From positions 39,796,001 through 39,860,000 of the forward strand of contig JAIVEN010000001.1 of the NCBI GenBank assembly GCA_026686845.1: a stretch of 64,000 nt of DNA. Direction: 5' to 3'. Below are positions 22,597-35,523 of this stretch, one piece after another. The notes under the pieces were generated by a model, which saw nothing but the letters and a program-made list of their open reading frames with translations, was not told the origin of the DNA and searched no databases. The translations under genes were made by a program, and so were the position numbers. Source of the stretch: Adenanthera pavonina. Taxonomy: Eukaryota; Streptophyta; Magnoliopsida; Fabales; Fabaceae. The number at the start of each line of letters is the position of its first letter. The stretch's first letter is position 1.

Positions 22597-25500
22597 TCAC
22601 TTGGGGAGACCATTTTCACTGTTGAGAAGAGCCGAACTTTGGTCCGAAAGCAAAACAGGTCCTCTTCCGGGTCTTGTACAGATGAAGTAACTGATATCAC
22701 CCTTGTATTTTTGTGATGGGATATCATCCTTAATTTCAGGAGGTGGTGCCAAATCTTCAACGTCCTTTGTTTCCTTTAGTCCAGCATCTTGAAAAATTGA
22801 CTGATCGCCAATAACGTAACTGCATGAAGAAAGTTTTCCAGGGTAGAGATGACATTATAAATCTCATGATTGGCATTAATGGTAGTACAGTAGGCATATG
22901 ATTAAGTACAGTATAGTTTAGTTTTAGTGTTACGTGTGTTTTTCAAAACACAGACGTAGAAAATTTGGAATTTATGAATTTATTTACAAAAATATTATCG
23001 GTAAACTTTTTATATGTCTATTTTTTTAACAAACGTAGATAATAAATATAAGAAGGTAATTTTGCAGTAGTGCATGCAACCTGCAAAAACTTTGACAGCA
23101 AATACCTGCTAAGATCATCTGAATTTGGAGGAAAGTAGTAAAGCAGCCTCCGAATTAAAAGGGCAGCAGTTTGCCTACTGCGTGCAAATAGGACCATATT
23201 TGGCCCCGCGTCACATGTATAAGCTGCCTGAGAGTGAAAACCAATCACTAATATTAGAATAAAAAAAAGAAAAGCTTGAATAAATTATTTTTTATACAAC
23301 TATCTCAGGTATATATATCTATATATCTAGTATAGCTAAGTCAGATTTGAACATTATCATATTTAATATTTTCCCAACGTGATTTTTACCAACCACAAGG
23401 TTTAAACTATTGATCTTATTTAAGGAAAATCAAATCCTTTCCAAAGCATGAATAAATTATATGCAAATATATATGTATTCGTGTTTTTTCATGTACTGTG
23501 ATATACATGAACGCTAGAAGTAATGCATGCAAGCAGACTCTTTATATATGTTTATCCATAAACTGCTCATGTAGACATAATGCCTTGAAGATGGGAAACA
23601 CATGCAAAATTGAAGCGTGATTTGATGATTGGTCAAAATTGAAAAAGACAAAAGAATTATTACTTTTAGAAATTATAATATAAAAGGATGTAAATAAAAG
23701 GGTATTATTATAAACCTGGGGCATTTCTTCTGAACGGTTCCACTTTTCAATTATGCTGATAATCCTGAAATGTAATTTAATCATCCATAATAAATTTTAA
23801 GAAAAAGGACTTATGCTGCTTTTGGTAAATAAATAGATATATAACACAACTAATTAAACGTCGACATTATTGAACCTACGTACCTGTGTGATGTGTCGTT
23901 CATGTAGAATATTGGGGGACATGTATCCAGGCAGATTGCATGAAACTGGTTACTTTCAGCACAAGTCAATTGCGCAAAAGATGCAAAATCACGATTTTTA
24001 ATGGCTTCCTCCATTTGCAGTGTGCGCTTTGGCACTATTTCCTATTTCAGTCCAAATGACAAATACATAGAAATATGCTACACTTTTTACCCATGTGATA
24101 TGTGTGGGAAAATACAAACAGATAAAACATGGAACTCAATATATAGGTCATATAAATAACATCACAATACTGTTTATGAATCATTTTTTAATGACTTTTT
24201 TCTCAATTTTGAAAATTACAAATATGTGATACTGGAATTTTAGAAACTAATTAAGGGAAATCTCATTTATATACAAAAACAATAATAACAATATAAATCT
24301 TATCATACTATATTTAGTTCGAGAAATTTGAAGGGGGAAGGAGGAAAAATTTTTCATCCCATTTTTTTTTTCTAACAAAACTAAGAGAGATGAGTATTTT
24401 CTCATCCTCTCTCATCTAAATCCCTCGAATCAAATGGAGGGTTAGTGAAGTATAAATCTCATTTCAATAGCAATAAAAAGCTGGCATGCATGCCTATAGT
24501 GCTAAGAAAAACTAAGGTATCATGGTTGCTGAAAAATTCATACTATGTTCGGAAGTGAATTGCCTTTGCTCTATGTTGTAAAAGCAGACTAGTTTGGACA
24601 CTCTCACGCATTCCTGTGCTGCTACTAGTTTCCTTCTGCCTTGAACTAACCTGGAAACCAATAACATAACCTCAAGATGAATAGGAAGTTCTTATGATGA
24701 AAAATAATGAATTAGAAGGAACTTAAATGATGGCAGTTACTTTTTCAAAGTCTAAAAGTAATGAAAAATAAAAAACAAAACAGAATCTAGAAAATAAAGC
24801 TCAGAAGGGAAAGAAGGAAATGGGCCAGCACAAGCTAGAGGCTCTACTTTAAGAAACTACCAGAACGGTGCATATTATTACCAAAAGCTAGTAGTTTCAT
24901 CTATTCAATCAAATGAAGAAATAGGCACATACCACAGCAATAACAATAACAATATCATCCCAGTGCTTTTCATCAGCAAGTTGAACTGCAAGACTATCAC
25001 TTCCATTCTCCTCCTTCAAATGTTAAAAGAATATATGGGAATTACAAATTGAATTGTCAAATGAGATTGGTCCATATATATTATAAAAAAACTGTGTCAA
25101 TCATGAAGGAGAAAAATAAACTTACTTTTCCCATTATCCACTTGACGAATCCACCCTGTAAGCTGCGGCACGCACTTCCTGAGCCTTGCCTACATCCAAC
25201 AACAATTTCCATAATTGCTACCTGATATTTATCCAAGTGCTAGATTTTCCAATGAAGCTTCGAACAACTTGCAGTTCTAAAATTATTGACAAAAGAGAGA
25301 CCTTGCAATAGCAGATAGCTGGCTTCGATCTTCTTTGAGATTCATAAGCTTTGCAAGTGCATAAACTGCAAAACGTGAGACATTTGCATCACTAGGACAC
25401 ACTAACTGATTTTTAGCCCAATACTAATGCACCAACATCACTGGTTACAATGGCAATTTGTATTGGTCTAACTATATCCAATTCGTATGTATATATTAAA

Positions 25501-28500
25501 AAAAAAAAGAACATAGAAGGAGATGTGTCTTACCAAGGCAGGCAAAGCCAGCAGCAGAAGAGGCCAGTCCAGCTGCAGTAGGGAAGTTGTTGTATGAAGC
25601 AATATGTAAATGCAATTTACTCCAATCCTCTTTCAGGATCTTAATACCCTTTTTCTTATCCTCAACATCACAAGCACGATTGCGAATCTCCCTTAAACAG
25701 TTCTGATACCTGCCTCCAGAAAGAGAAATCTCCTACATGAACCAGCAAAACCAAATGTCACTAATCAACGAAAAAAGGAAACAAAAAAAGAAAATGAATC
25801 AAAAATACTTTCATTACAGTTTTATATACTAGAATCTTGGACACCCAAAAGTCTCCTCTCTTTTCTCTTTTTTATCTTTTCAGTTCGATCAAATTCAATA
25901 TAGCTTTTCAATTCTCATTAAAGTAGACATTGCAGTGAAAAGAAAACGAAAGAAGCAGTTGCTATTGGCTTAGAATTTTTAGGAGAATGAAAGCAGCATG
26001 GAAGTGGAGAAGGAAATGGATCCTCTCCGTGTTATATATATATATATGATGAAGAAAGGATTCGAAGGACTGGATAAATTTAGTGAAAATTCCCTCTCTC
26101 TTACGGTTTTTCTTCCCTCTATGAATCAGTTCTTCCACTCTCTGTATATCTCGTCTGCCTCAGATTATTTCTTCTGCCATGTATTCTCCTTTTACAGAAG
26201 CTCATAATAGAGAATCACATTCAACTTCAAACAATACTCCGACCCATATTATAAAATATTTTATATAGCAAATTTTTTGTCCATAGATATTTTTTTCTTA
26301 TTTTACCTATATTTTTAATATTTCAATACTCCTCATTTATAATCATACAATAATAATATAATAATGTATTTAATAAAGGTAAAATAAGAAATGTGGATAC
26401 TTTTTTTTTATTGATTTCAGGTGAAAAAATGATTTCCTTAATATACATATAATTGATACAAAATACCTTATAATGTAGAATGGAGGGAGTACTTATTAAT
26501 ACTTAAACATACACTTTAATCAAAGTTTCAGTGGATCATCACTTAATAGTGAGTTTATTGGTGCATATTTTTTTATTTTCTTATCTCATGAAGGCTTTCT
26601 TAATACGTACATACTATTGTGACCATCCTACGATTGCATTAACAGATAGCTGGTAATGTGTTCAATGACCTCTTGGTCTCATTCAGTAAGGTCTCATTTT
26701 ACTTTTAAAATATATATATTTATAGATATATATACACACACTAAAATTTTAAGAACAGACTAAAAAATGGAAGGAGTAATATATTTTATAATATTTTGCA
26801 ATTGAAGTGTGTCAAGAGTTAGGCATATAATGGGTTTTGCACTAACATTAAATATATTATCACCCACGTAGTTTTAGAACTATCATAAGCCATTGCTAAT
26901 AGCTACTTGTGCTGTCAATTCATCCTTTATTGTGCTGTTCATTGATGAATTATAGTGAGGAAGGTGTTGAAACGGAAAAAAAATACTTTTATTTTATCTA
27001 TATGTTTTTCCCTGAAATATATTTATATTCAAGTAATTATAATTATGATTGCATTTTGAACGTTTTGTCTTGGAAAAAAATATCATATTATGCGATTGAT
27101 TTAATTAATATATGAGATATTATATTAGCCAATGGTATATTAATATTTACAGTTGTGGGGTGTCTAGCCATAGTTATGCTTATTATTTGAAATAAATCTA
27201 AATTGTTATAATTAAATTTATTCCATGAGCTTGATGACTTAGTCAAAATTACAAAATATCTTATTCTTCTTCTCTATTAAGTTTTTCAATTCCTATATAT
27301 ATATATATATATTTCCTCCCCTGAATACTCTATTCCCCAATTTTTCTCAAACCCTATTAATTATTAATTATCCTCACAAAATTGCAATTTCATAATAGGG
27401 GTGAAATATTTAAATTTTTGTGACCTGAAAAATTCTAATTTGGACCTAAATAATTTCACAAAAAACATGAAAATGTCCAATAAAGACTCAAAAAATTTCA
27501 TATAAATTCAAAATTTTCAAACCCAAAATTTTACATGTGAAATTTCATTATAAGAAAAATTTTTTAGTCTTTATTGGAAAATTTCACATTTTAATTGGAA
27601 TTTTTCAGATTCAAGTTAAAAATTTTTGGGTCATGAAAATATAAATATTTCTCTCGGTTATCATAAAATTTTTCAAACCAATTTCGATAAAGACTTGAAA
27701 AAAATTTCATGACAGCTAGGGGAAATATTTATATTTTCATAACCTAAAAAATTTTAACTTAGACCTGAAAAATTCTAATTGAGATGTGAAAATATCCAAT
27801 AAGAATCCAAAAAGTTATATTATGAATGAAATTTCAAGTATGAAATTTTGGATTTGAAAATTTTGAGTTTATATGAAATTTTTCAAATCTTTATTGGATA
27901 TTTTCATATCTCAATTGAAAATTTTTTGTTCAAATAAGAATTTTTCAGATCATGACCCCTATCATGAAATTTCAATTTTTCTAAAAAAAAAATGTAGTGG
28001 TGATTCAGTACATTGTTGCATTTAACATAATGAGACAGAGGACAAAATCTTAAATGGTTTAAGAAATGAGTGGCTCATGTATCGTCACGTGAGCAACCAA
28101 AAAGACTCCCTTATATATACATGGTCGTCAATAAAATATAAGGGGAATCATAATTAAAAATCAGTAGATAGAATTAATTGTAAAAAAAAACTTTTGACTA
28201 ATAAAAATTAAAAAGTAGTAAAAAAAATAAAATTAAAACTGAGTAGTAAATAGAGCCCGTATAACTGGTCAAACCCAATGGGCCGGTCCGAATAGCCATA
28301 AAAAAGAACAAGTTAGGTCTCAATATTTGGTGTCAAAATATAATTCAAGCTTTTTGAACCCGACCCGTGACGGACCAGCTAGAGCAAGCCGCGAGACGGT
28401 CTGTTTAGCCCATTTCTTTTTTTATTTAAAATATTAAAAAATACATATTATTTTATTAATTAGTGATATAAAAATTATAAAATTTAAATATTATATTGAT

Positions 28501-31500
28501 TTTTTGTGAATAATAATAATAATTAGTTATATTAATTTAAATAATTATATAATTTTTTAAAAAAAATATAAAAATATTTTAATAAAAACAAAAAGCCCCC
28601 ATGGCAGCCTGTAGGCCAAATCTCATGAGCTCGGTCTTGACTTTTTAGGCCTATTGGGCAAATCGGTCTTCTCAACCCGGCCCAATTTGGGCTCAGCCAA
28701 TGGCGAGCCAACCCAAATGGATGAGGTCAGCTCGATTTGACAACTCTAGTAGTAAAATTCCTATTTTATAATAAATTTATTATTTTGGATCCAAAAACGT
28801 GATTCCCCTAAAATATGTGAAGGATTATTTTCTTTCTCTGGAATTCTCTTCTCTCCATAACCATTCTTCATGTTTTCTTTCTTTTTCTTTTTCTTTTTTA
28901 TGAAGTTCTTCATGTTTTCCTTAAAATGCTTTATTTCTCCTCTCTCCTATCTTTTCTATCAGTTGCTATATTAATTCCAGGCAGAGGGTGCAGAATTAAA
29001 AAATGAGTGGGTGCATGATATAAATCCTAATAATTTTCAAACATACGAGGGAGGAGGGGATCTAGCCCTACTAAATCAAACCTAGCTCTACGTATGTTCA
29101 TACCTCTTTCTATAAACAATGTGACATTTAACTATATATTCATTTAATTATTATTACAAGTATTGTGATCTTGTTTTTTTAAAATAGTGCACCCATTTAT
29201 TTTGCCGATTCATGCTACATATCTATCTTTGAGATATAAGGCCTTATAGATCATCAGTTGTGACCTGTAATATCCCTACTTTTATGAGATGTGATAAAAT
29301 GAATAAAAGATGAAAAATGAAACGAGACAAAAAGACTATATATGATCAGCTTTTAGAAAGAATTAATTTCTCATCTAATTTTCTGAAGAAGTTATGTTTG
29401 GTCTTTAATTGAAATTAATTTTCCATAAGATTCTTAGCAGAAATTAATTCCAGAATTTACCCTGGAAAATATGTAATATACCACTTAAATGAAAGTTCGC
29501 TCCAAATTAAGCGCAATGGTATAAGTATTGCATAGTCGGGAGGTTCAGGTTAAGATATAGACTAATTTGAAGTTAGTGTGAATAGCGAGAAAGAAATAAT
29601 AAAAAAATTAGTCTTTAGGTAAAATTACAAGAAAGTGCCCGAAAGAATGGATGATTATATTTTTGACCCGACTTAAGAGTAAAACGGTTATTTCCCAAAT
29701 TAAAAGTAAAATGTGAATAATGAATTGAAGGCCAAAAAATGAAAAAATTGACATTGTAAAATGTAAAAGGAGTTGGGAAAACTGAGATACCGTTAAGCGT
29801 GAAGAAGAGTAAAGAAGTCATTTTTTTAGTTAAATAGAAAAATGAGAAAATTATATTTGGGCCCCAAAAAAAAGGATCTTTGTAATTTAGCTCTTTAACA
29901 ACGTGGAAGGGGAAGGAGAAAGAAGTTTGGGGAAAATTACGAAAAAGGACTTGAAAGTTACAAAAATTATAAATTAGCCCTGAGTCAAGGGTATTTTTAT
30001 AAATATAAAAAATTATAGTCAAAATAAGCTCAAGTCACATCTGACCAGCTATTGGGACATCATGGGAATTGTGTGAAAGCCTTTAATTTCAAAAAGGTAA
30101 CTAAAGGTTAAAGATAAAATTAATTAATTGGCTTTATTGGATATTCATCCCATTAAGTCATTAACCATCATCTTCCTCTCTCATTCATGAAGCAAACAAT
30201 AGCTGAAAGGGGGGGATAACTCGTGCAACTCAAGGAGGAAAGAAAATCAAGCAAGAAACAAAGTTTGACTCTCAAACTTCGAAGGGTTTCAAGAAGTGTT
30301 TTAAGATCAATGGAAGTGTCCACAAAGTTTGGAGATCATTGGAAAGCGAGAAGGTAGTTATTTTCCCATTTATGCTTAATGTTATCATGCTTGATTTTCA
30401 TGATTCTATAACTATGCTATATATTTGTTTGGATACTTTGTGATGAATTTACACTGTTAGCTGGTTGTTTGAAGGGTTTTATGACCCTAGGATGTCCATT
30501 TTCTAAGGTGTTATCATGCCAAAATTTTTATAAAATTGTATGGCATAATATGAATTTATGATCTTATAATTACCATTGATGATTTTATGAGATGTTATGA
30601 TAATATGCTTGCATAAGTGGGTGTAACTACTGAGATTCTTTGAAGAGATTCTTTGAATCTCATTCCTTTTCAAATATTAACTATGCTAGGGTAAGAACAT
30701 TGAAGTATTCAAACAAATACAAGGGAAATGAAGAAGATAATGGAGAATTACTTGATTTAGTAAGTTATAGTGTTAAGTTGAGAAAATATGTATTATGTAT
30801 GTATGAGATGAAATTCTATAATTATACATGATTATGTTCCTTAAAGTCCTCTTATGATGTTATGTGTGGATTTGGAACAATTAATGTTGATGTATGAGGT
30901 TTATGAAGTTTATTATATGAGTTATGGGACAATTATGAACAAGATAACCAGTAGAACTTTGGTTAAGGGAATTCTGTCCAAAATAGAGAATTCCTTTTAA
31001 GAGTTATATATGCTCTTAAAGTAGACTCAATAAGCTTTCCAAAGAGATATAGATCACTTAAATTGGACAAGTGTATGATTTATAATAAAATTTTGAAGTT
31101 AGGATTCAAAATTGGACAGTATTGGAAAAACTGAAACTTACACTGTGAACATTGGATTTTTCAAAAGGTACTATAAAATCATGTATAGCTCCAAAAATTC
31201 AGTGATTTGCATTTATGGAAAGCTCCAAGTCTTAGGAAACGAATGCCACTAGTTTGAAACCATTTGGAGCTATAAAGAAGGAGTTATGTAATTTCTTCTA
31301 AAACTGTTCCAGTAGAGGTAGTGTTCTGACCCATAATAGTTAAGTTAATATCATATCCTGTACAAGTTGAATAAATATACAAGAAAAATATTTCTAGAAA
31401 TTAGACTCATATGGCTTTCCAATGACATAAAGAATACACAAATTGGCTCAGGGTAGAGTGAGATATGAATTTTTAAATATAAGGTCAAAATCCTGGGAAA

Positions 31501-32612
31501 GAGAAAATGACTAAATGTACAATAAATGTTTGAAAAATAAACTGTATAAATTGGTCAAGAGAATGCTCTGCTTCATATTTTTTTTCTATGTATAAAAGGT
31601 TTTTATTTATTTTTAGAGACTTGAATCACTATGAAACGATTTTTATACAATTAGTTATGAATTTTCAAAGTTCAGTCGGTAAAGTGGAAACTATTATATG
31701 AGCAGTAACCAAAAGTTTTGGAAATTCTGATTTTCATTCTTGTATGATTCAAGCTTATAATCAAGTATAATCAGACTTAAAAAGAGTCTAATTCATAGAA
31801 AATGAGTCTAAAAGTAAGGTGTTACATGACTCAAGCCAATAATTATTTTTCTCCAATTTCTTCCACGAGGGAAAGTTCCTTGTTCCCTCCGGCTTAGTAG
31901 ATAAAAATCTCATTTCATAATATTAATCTTCTCTTCGATTTAAATTGTTGGACTTTTCTGAAGTCCGTTATTAATGTGTTAATTCCTTTTTATAAAGTTC
32001 ATTACCTTTTTTGATATTTATAAAGGAATAATCATTTTCCTTTAAGTATATTCTCATTTATTATTATGAATTAATAATGAATCAAATCTACCTCATGAAT
32101 GCAGGGATTGAGAAAGATTCATTTTCTCCTTGTAATAAGGAGTTTAGGAACCTCGAAAGATACAGCTATTTCTCTTTCTTTCCTGTACTCCCTATGAGAC
32201 TGTTAATATGTGCTAGACTATGTTGTGAATGCTAGATTATGTTCCAATTCTGTGATCTAGTCTATACCGTATATACAATCTATTATTCGATAGCAGTGAC
32301 TACTTAGAGGTAAGGTAGACTCTATCCTCACCTATAGCTAAAATAACCTTACGGAAGTGAATAAAAGAAGAGAACGCAGAATGCAGCAAATAGAGGATCA
32401 GGATGCAGAAGATCAATTAATTTCACCTTGCCATTGAGCCACATACGATCTTGGAGGAAGCTGGGACTGACAGCAACAGTAGTAGTGGCACAGAGATGGT
32501 GGGGGTCAAGCGTCACACTTATACTGTCATTCAAAGGCAAGATTAGGGTTTCATCTCTCTTCCCCCAATACTTGATGACAGACATGTTCATCGGAGCCTG
32601 GGCAGTGACCAT
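22597..32612 (-). CDS. MVD: Diphosphomevalonate decarboxylase, ten coding exons
   Basis: Catalyses the ATP-dependent decarboxylation of mevalonate 5-diphosphate to isopentenyl diphosphate, the last step of the mevalonate pathway to sterols and other isoprenoids. Coding exons: 32612-32427, 25732-25534, 25365-25302, 25189-25126, 25013-24933, 24650-24564, 24041-23884, 23764-23716, 23227-23106, 22819-22597. Joined they give 1233 nt with no stop: 410 residues, matching plant MVD length (~412-420). Visible motifs: KYWGKRD (14-20), GHMP-kinase ATP loop [12 protein letters not shown] (113-124), [12 protein letters not shown] (152-163), catalytic-Asp motif DAGPN (302-306), RPGRGP and the GLPK end. Introns are GT-AG except intron 6, GC-AG. 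The start is the first in-frame Met; the upstream, better-placed ATG is one nucleotide out of frame (see findings). Residue 301 is Cys where Phe is usual. Confidence 0.93.
24042..24563 (-). other. MVD intron 6, GC-AG
   Basis: Exon 6 ends GCAAAG and the intron begins GCAATTC; the acceptor is GAAATAG|GAAATAG. The protein reads QHRAK|EIVPKR across the joint, as expected. The next GT downstream would add 20 nt and shift the frame, so GC-AG is the only junction that works. Confidence 0.8.
26237..26489. mobile_element. Stowaway-like MITE in MVD intron 1
   Basis: Begins CTCCGACCCATATTATAA and ends with the inverse type TAGAATGGAGGGAG, flanked by TA on both sides. 253 bp, AT-rich, non-coding. Confidence 0.7.
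27385..27980. repeat. Double foldback repeat in MVD intron 1
   Basis: Two adjacent imperfect palindromes, about 27395-27660 and 27715-27975, each able to form a long stem. They are diverged copies of each other: GACCTGAAAAATTCTAATT and CTTTATTGGAAAATTTC / CTTTATTGGATATTTTC occur in both. The outermost ends are themselves inverted (ATTTCATAATAGGGG against CCCCTATCATGAAAT). Probably a MITE family inserted in tandem. Confidence 0.6.
28251..28748 (-). mobile_element. hAT-type MITE, copy 2, in MVD intron 1
   Basis: 498 bp from TAGAGCCCGTATAACTGG to GATTTGACAACTCTA, flanked by an exact 8-bp duplication GTAGTAAA (28243-28250 and 28749-28756). GC-rich ends and AT core as in copy 1 at 18577-19037, inverted. 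Confidence 0.88.
29266..31826. mobile_element. Solo LTR, 2.56 kb, in MVD intron 1
   Basis: Starts TGTAATATCCC and ends GGTGTTACA, giving 5-bp terminal inverted repeats TGTAA/TTACA. The flanks TGACC (29261-29265) and TGACT (31827-31831) look like a 5-bp target duplication with one later change. There is no internal coding region, primer site or second LTR, so it is most simply a solo LTR from LTR-LTR recombination. The TGTAATA..GTGTTACA type is common in plant Ty3/gypsy Tekay/Del-like elements (family knowledge; assignment is inference). Confidence 0.7.
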
Positions 32613-32638
32613 GAGAACCCATTCTGTGACGCGCCCGC

Positions 32639-32641
32639 CAT
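32639..32641 (-). other. Upstream ATG of MVD, out of frame by one base
   Basis: GAAATGGCGGGCGCG gives a good plant initiation context. It opens a frame of 17 codons that ends at a TGA overlapping the MVD coding start. The residues between it and the in-frame Met, read in the MVD frame, are VTEWVLM, as expected in MVD homologues ([13 protein letters not shown]). One base is therefore missing, or extra, between the two ATGs relative to a normal MVD start. Confidence 0.7.
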
Positions 32642-32727
32642 TTCCAAATTCAGAGAAAACGAAGGAAGAAGGAGAAGATCTGAAGAAATGGGAATGACTG
32701 TGAGGGATCTGAATCAGAGAAGCAATG

Positions 32728-32736
32728 AATATATAG
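32728..32736 (-). promoter_or_regulatory. TATA-like element of MVD
   Basis: CTATATATT on the minus strand, about 90 bp upstream of the first ATG, at a suitable distance for a transcription start near 32700. Confidence 0.45.
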
Positions 32737-34072
32737 AGGAACTAACAATCCTCATGAGACTGGACTGTCCATCATTCACTCTCATGCATGAATGTATGAA
32801 GCAAATACGGAGGCTGGGCCATCGTCTGTGTCCTTCCGACCAAGGCAAAAGTGTACGTACTCCATGAAACTCTAGCGCTGACAGTCAAATTAAGTCTCCA
32901 TTTTTTTCTTTTTTTTATGAAGGATAGAGAATGAATAATTTTAAAATATTTAGGATTATTTATTTTTATTATTAAAATTTTAAATAAAAATATTTTATTA
33001 TTTTATTAGGATATTTAGATATATTATCTTAGAATTCTAGAAGAATTATAATTTAAGCTCTATAAGAATCTTATTATTTAATTAATTATTAATTTAAATT
33101 ATAATTTCAGTACACTACACGATGAGTCATAAAATGAGATGGCATATTCTTTCTTCATATTCTATTCATTGCATGAGACGCAATGCTAGTTGATTGTACT
33201 GATTGTGAACTGTCCGATCATTTTCATAATAAATGTAAATGCATGGGATTCCATTACAAGATATAATAAAATATAAGAAGCTAATTATGGTGCTTTAAAT
33301 ATGATATTTAGAATTTAATTTTTAGTCATATATATATAAGGTTTTATTAAAAAAGATAAAATTTACTTTAGAAAAGATAAAGTCCATTTCAATAATCTTC
33401 ATATCTTGAAATGATTAGTTGTGAGTTATGCCTTAAATAATATCTACAAAACTCACAAAAATGTATATATAAAAGCTTTATACACCATTGCATTATTATT
33501 ATATATAATTATATCTATATATTTGAATACATAATTATAAAAAAAATCCAATTTAAAGATTAAGCATGAAATGCCTATATATAAAATGTTTCCTCTAATC
33601 CTACTTATAAAGCAAATGATACCACTAAATTACTCAAAAATTAAATTGAGATTCCAAATTTACCTTTATATTATAATTCATTGAACTAATAAAAGTCAAC
33701 AAAAGAGTATTTATACAAAGGGTAAATTTGAAGTAAAGGATAAAATTGATCAAATATTATTTATTAACGCATTATTGAACTTTTAAAACACGTTATATAA
33801 TATAAAAGATCAAAATTTTCTTAAAAAGTCTGTAAAATCCTACCTTATAAATAAGAAGAGACGGATGAAAAAAAAGACAGTTGCTCGTGCCACCCGCGGG
33901 TAAGGTTGGATTAAAAAAATGAAAGCGAGGAGAAGGTGCAGCCCGTACCAATAATGTAACGGATATTTTTTCTGATCCACTAACCATATTGCGTAAGTGA
34001 CTTATCTATACACCTTCATTTGCTTAATTTTATACCACGATTTTAAGTAGTGTTTTATCTTATAATGATAAC
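32737..34072. other. Intergenic AT-rich DNA upstream of MVD
   Basis: No gene. A GC-richer patch at 33880-33945 has no recognisable function. Confidence 0.35.
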
Positions 34073-34075
34073 TTT

Positions 34076-34432
34076 GGATCTGTTTGACAGTTATTTTTAA
34101 AATAATTATTTTTTTTAAAATAAAAAATTTTGTTTGGTAAATTTATTTTTTTGTAAAATATCCTAAAAAATAAGAAAATAAAAAAATAGAAAACTCAAAG
34201 TATTTTTAAGGTGTTTTATAGTTTTTATTCTAAAATATATAAGAAAAAGTAAAAAATACCCATCATATTAATGATAAAGTTATAAATTTGGAATAACTCA
34301 TTTAACATTTACTAGTTATGATTTTGGTAATAATTATTCAAATAGATTCTTTTTTATTTTTTTGTTTCCAAAATTTGTTATCGAACACAGTTTTACAAAA
34401 CTGTTTTAAGAATAATAAAACAAAAAATGCCC
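34076..34432 (+). mobile_element. MITE, PIF/Harbinger-like, copy 2
   Basis: Same family and orientation as 9306-9650: begins GGATCTGTTTGACAG and ends AAAAATGCCC, with TTT on both sides. It shares ACATTTACTAGTTATGATTT and the CAAAACTGTTTTAAGAATA-like end. Confidence 0.6.
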
Positions 34433-35500
34433 TTTGGCTTCCTTTATTTTAGTTTTATCTATTTTTATATGTTTAGATCGGATAATGAATTCATCAATTT
34501 GATATTTGAGAAAATTTGAAAAAACAATCCAATTGTAAAATATTTGGATTTAAAATGTACATTATCTAGCATCAACTGAGATAGGAGAATTTTTTTTCAT
34601 TTTAAATTTGGTGGTGATAAGAAATATTTGGGTTGGTTTCTTAATTATTAAGAAACTAATCTCTCTCAAAATATGGAAGGTAAAAAAAATAAGGTGAAAA
34701 TATACATTTGATCACTTAACTTTGAAGCAAATTTTATTTTAATCATTTAACTTTTAAAAATTTTATTATAATCTTTTAACTTTAAAGATGCGGTAAAAAA
34801 CTTCCTGAATTTAACACCGTTAAACAAAGTTAACAGAAAATTTACTTAAATTTATCTAATTACTATTATTATACATTAATTAATATAATAATTATAATTA
34901 TCATTTTTTAGGCTCAAAATAAATAATTAGTACCTTAGAAAAATAAAAAATTTAAAAAATATGTTAATTTAAGGCATTAAAAATTATAACCTTAGAATAA
35001 ATTATTTTTAAAATATTCTGGTAAAATGTTTAAAATTATTATATTAAAATAAATAATTTTTATTTATTTTGGACAAGTTGAAAAAATTTAGCATGAGAAT
35101 GTAAAGTATAAAAAATAAATATTTATTTTTTATAATAAAATATTTTAATGTATTAAAATAACTATTTAAATCCTAAAAATAAAAATTTAGATTTTAAGGA
35201 TATAATCTTTAACTTTCTCCGTTAATATATTTTTAAAGTAATAAATATTTAAGCCTTAAAATTATTTTTATTTTAACTTTTATATTAATTAATACATATG
35301 AATATTAATGATGTGACTTTTAAATAGGTAAATTATTATTTTTCGTTAGTTTATTTAACGATTTTAAAAATTAGGAAGTCTTTAGTTACATTTTAATAGT
35401 TAAAGGGTTAATATGAAATATAATAAAATTAAAAAATTAAAATAAAAATTATCTCACAATTAAAAGATTAAAAGCATACTTTAGCCAAAAAATAAAGATA
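34433..35500. other. Very AT-rich, no recognisable feature
   Basis: Low-complexity AT-rich DNA without convincing coding potential. Confidence 0.3.
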
Positions 35501-35523
35501 CTCAAGAAGCGGAACCACAACTT

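Larger units (their letters stand above)
25733..32426 (-). other. MVD intron 1, 6.7 kb, transposon-filled
   Basis: Donor AAG|GTGAAATT at 32427/32426 and acceptor ATGTAG|GAG at 25733/25732, phase 0. It contains a Stowaway MITE, a foldback pair, a hAT MITE and a 2.56 kb solo LTR, which together account for more than half of its length. The other eight MVD introns are 112-522 bp. Confidence 0.85.

Noticed and set aside
29615..30022. 135-codon frame on the minus strand
   Set aside because: Lies entirely within the solo LTR, hydrophobic AT-driven composition, no motif.
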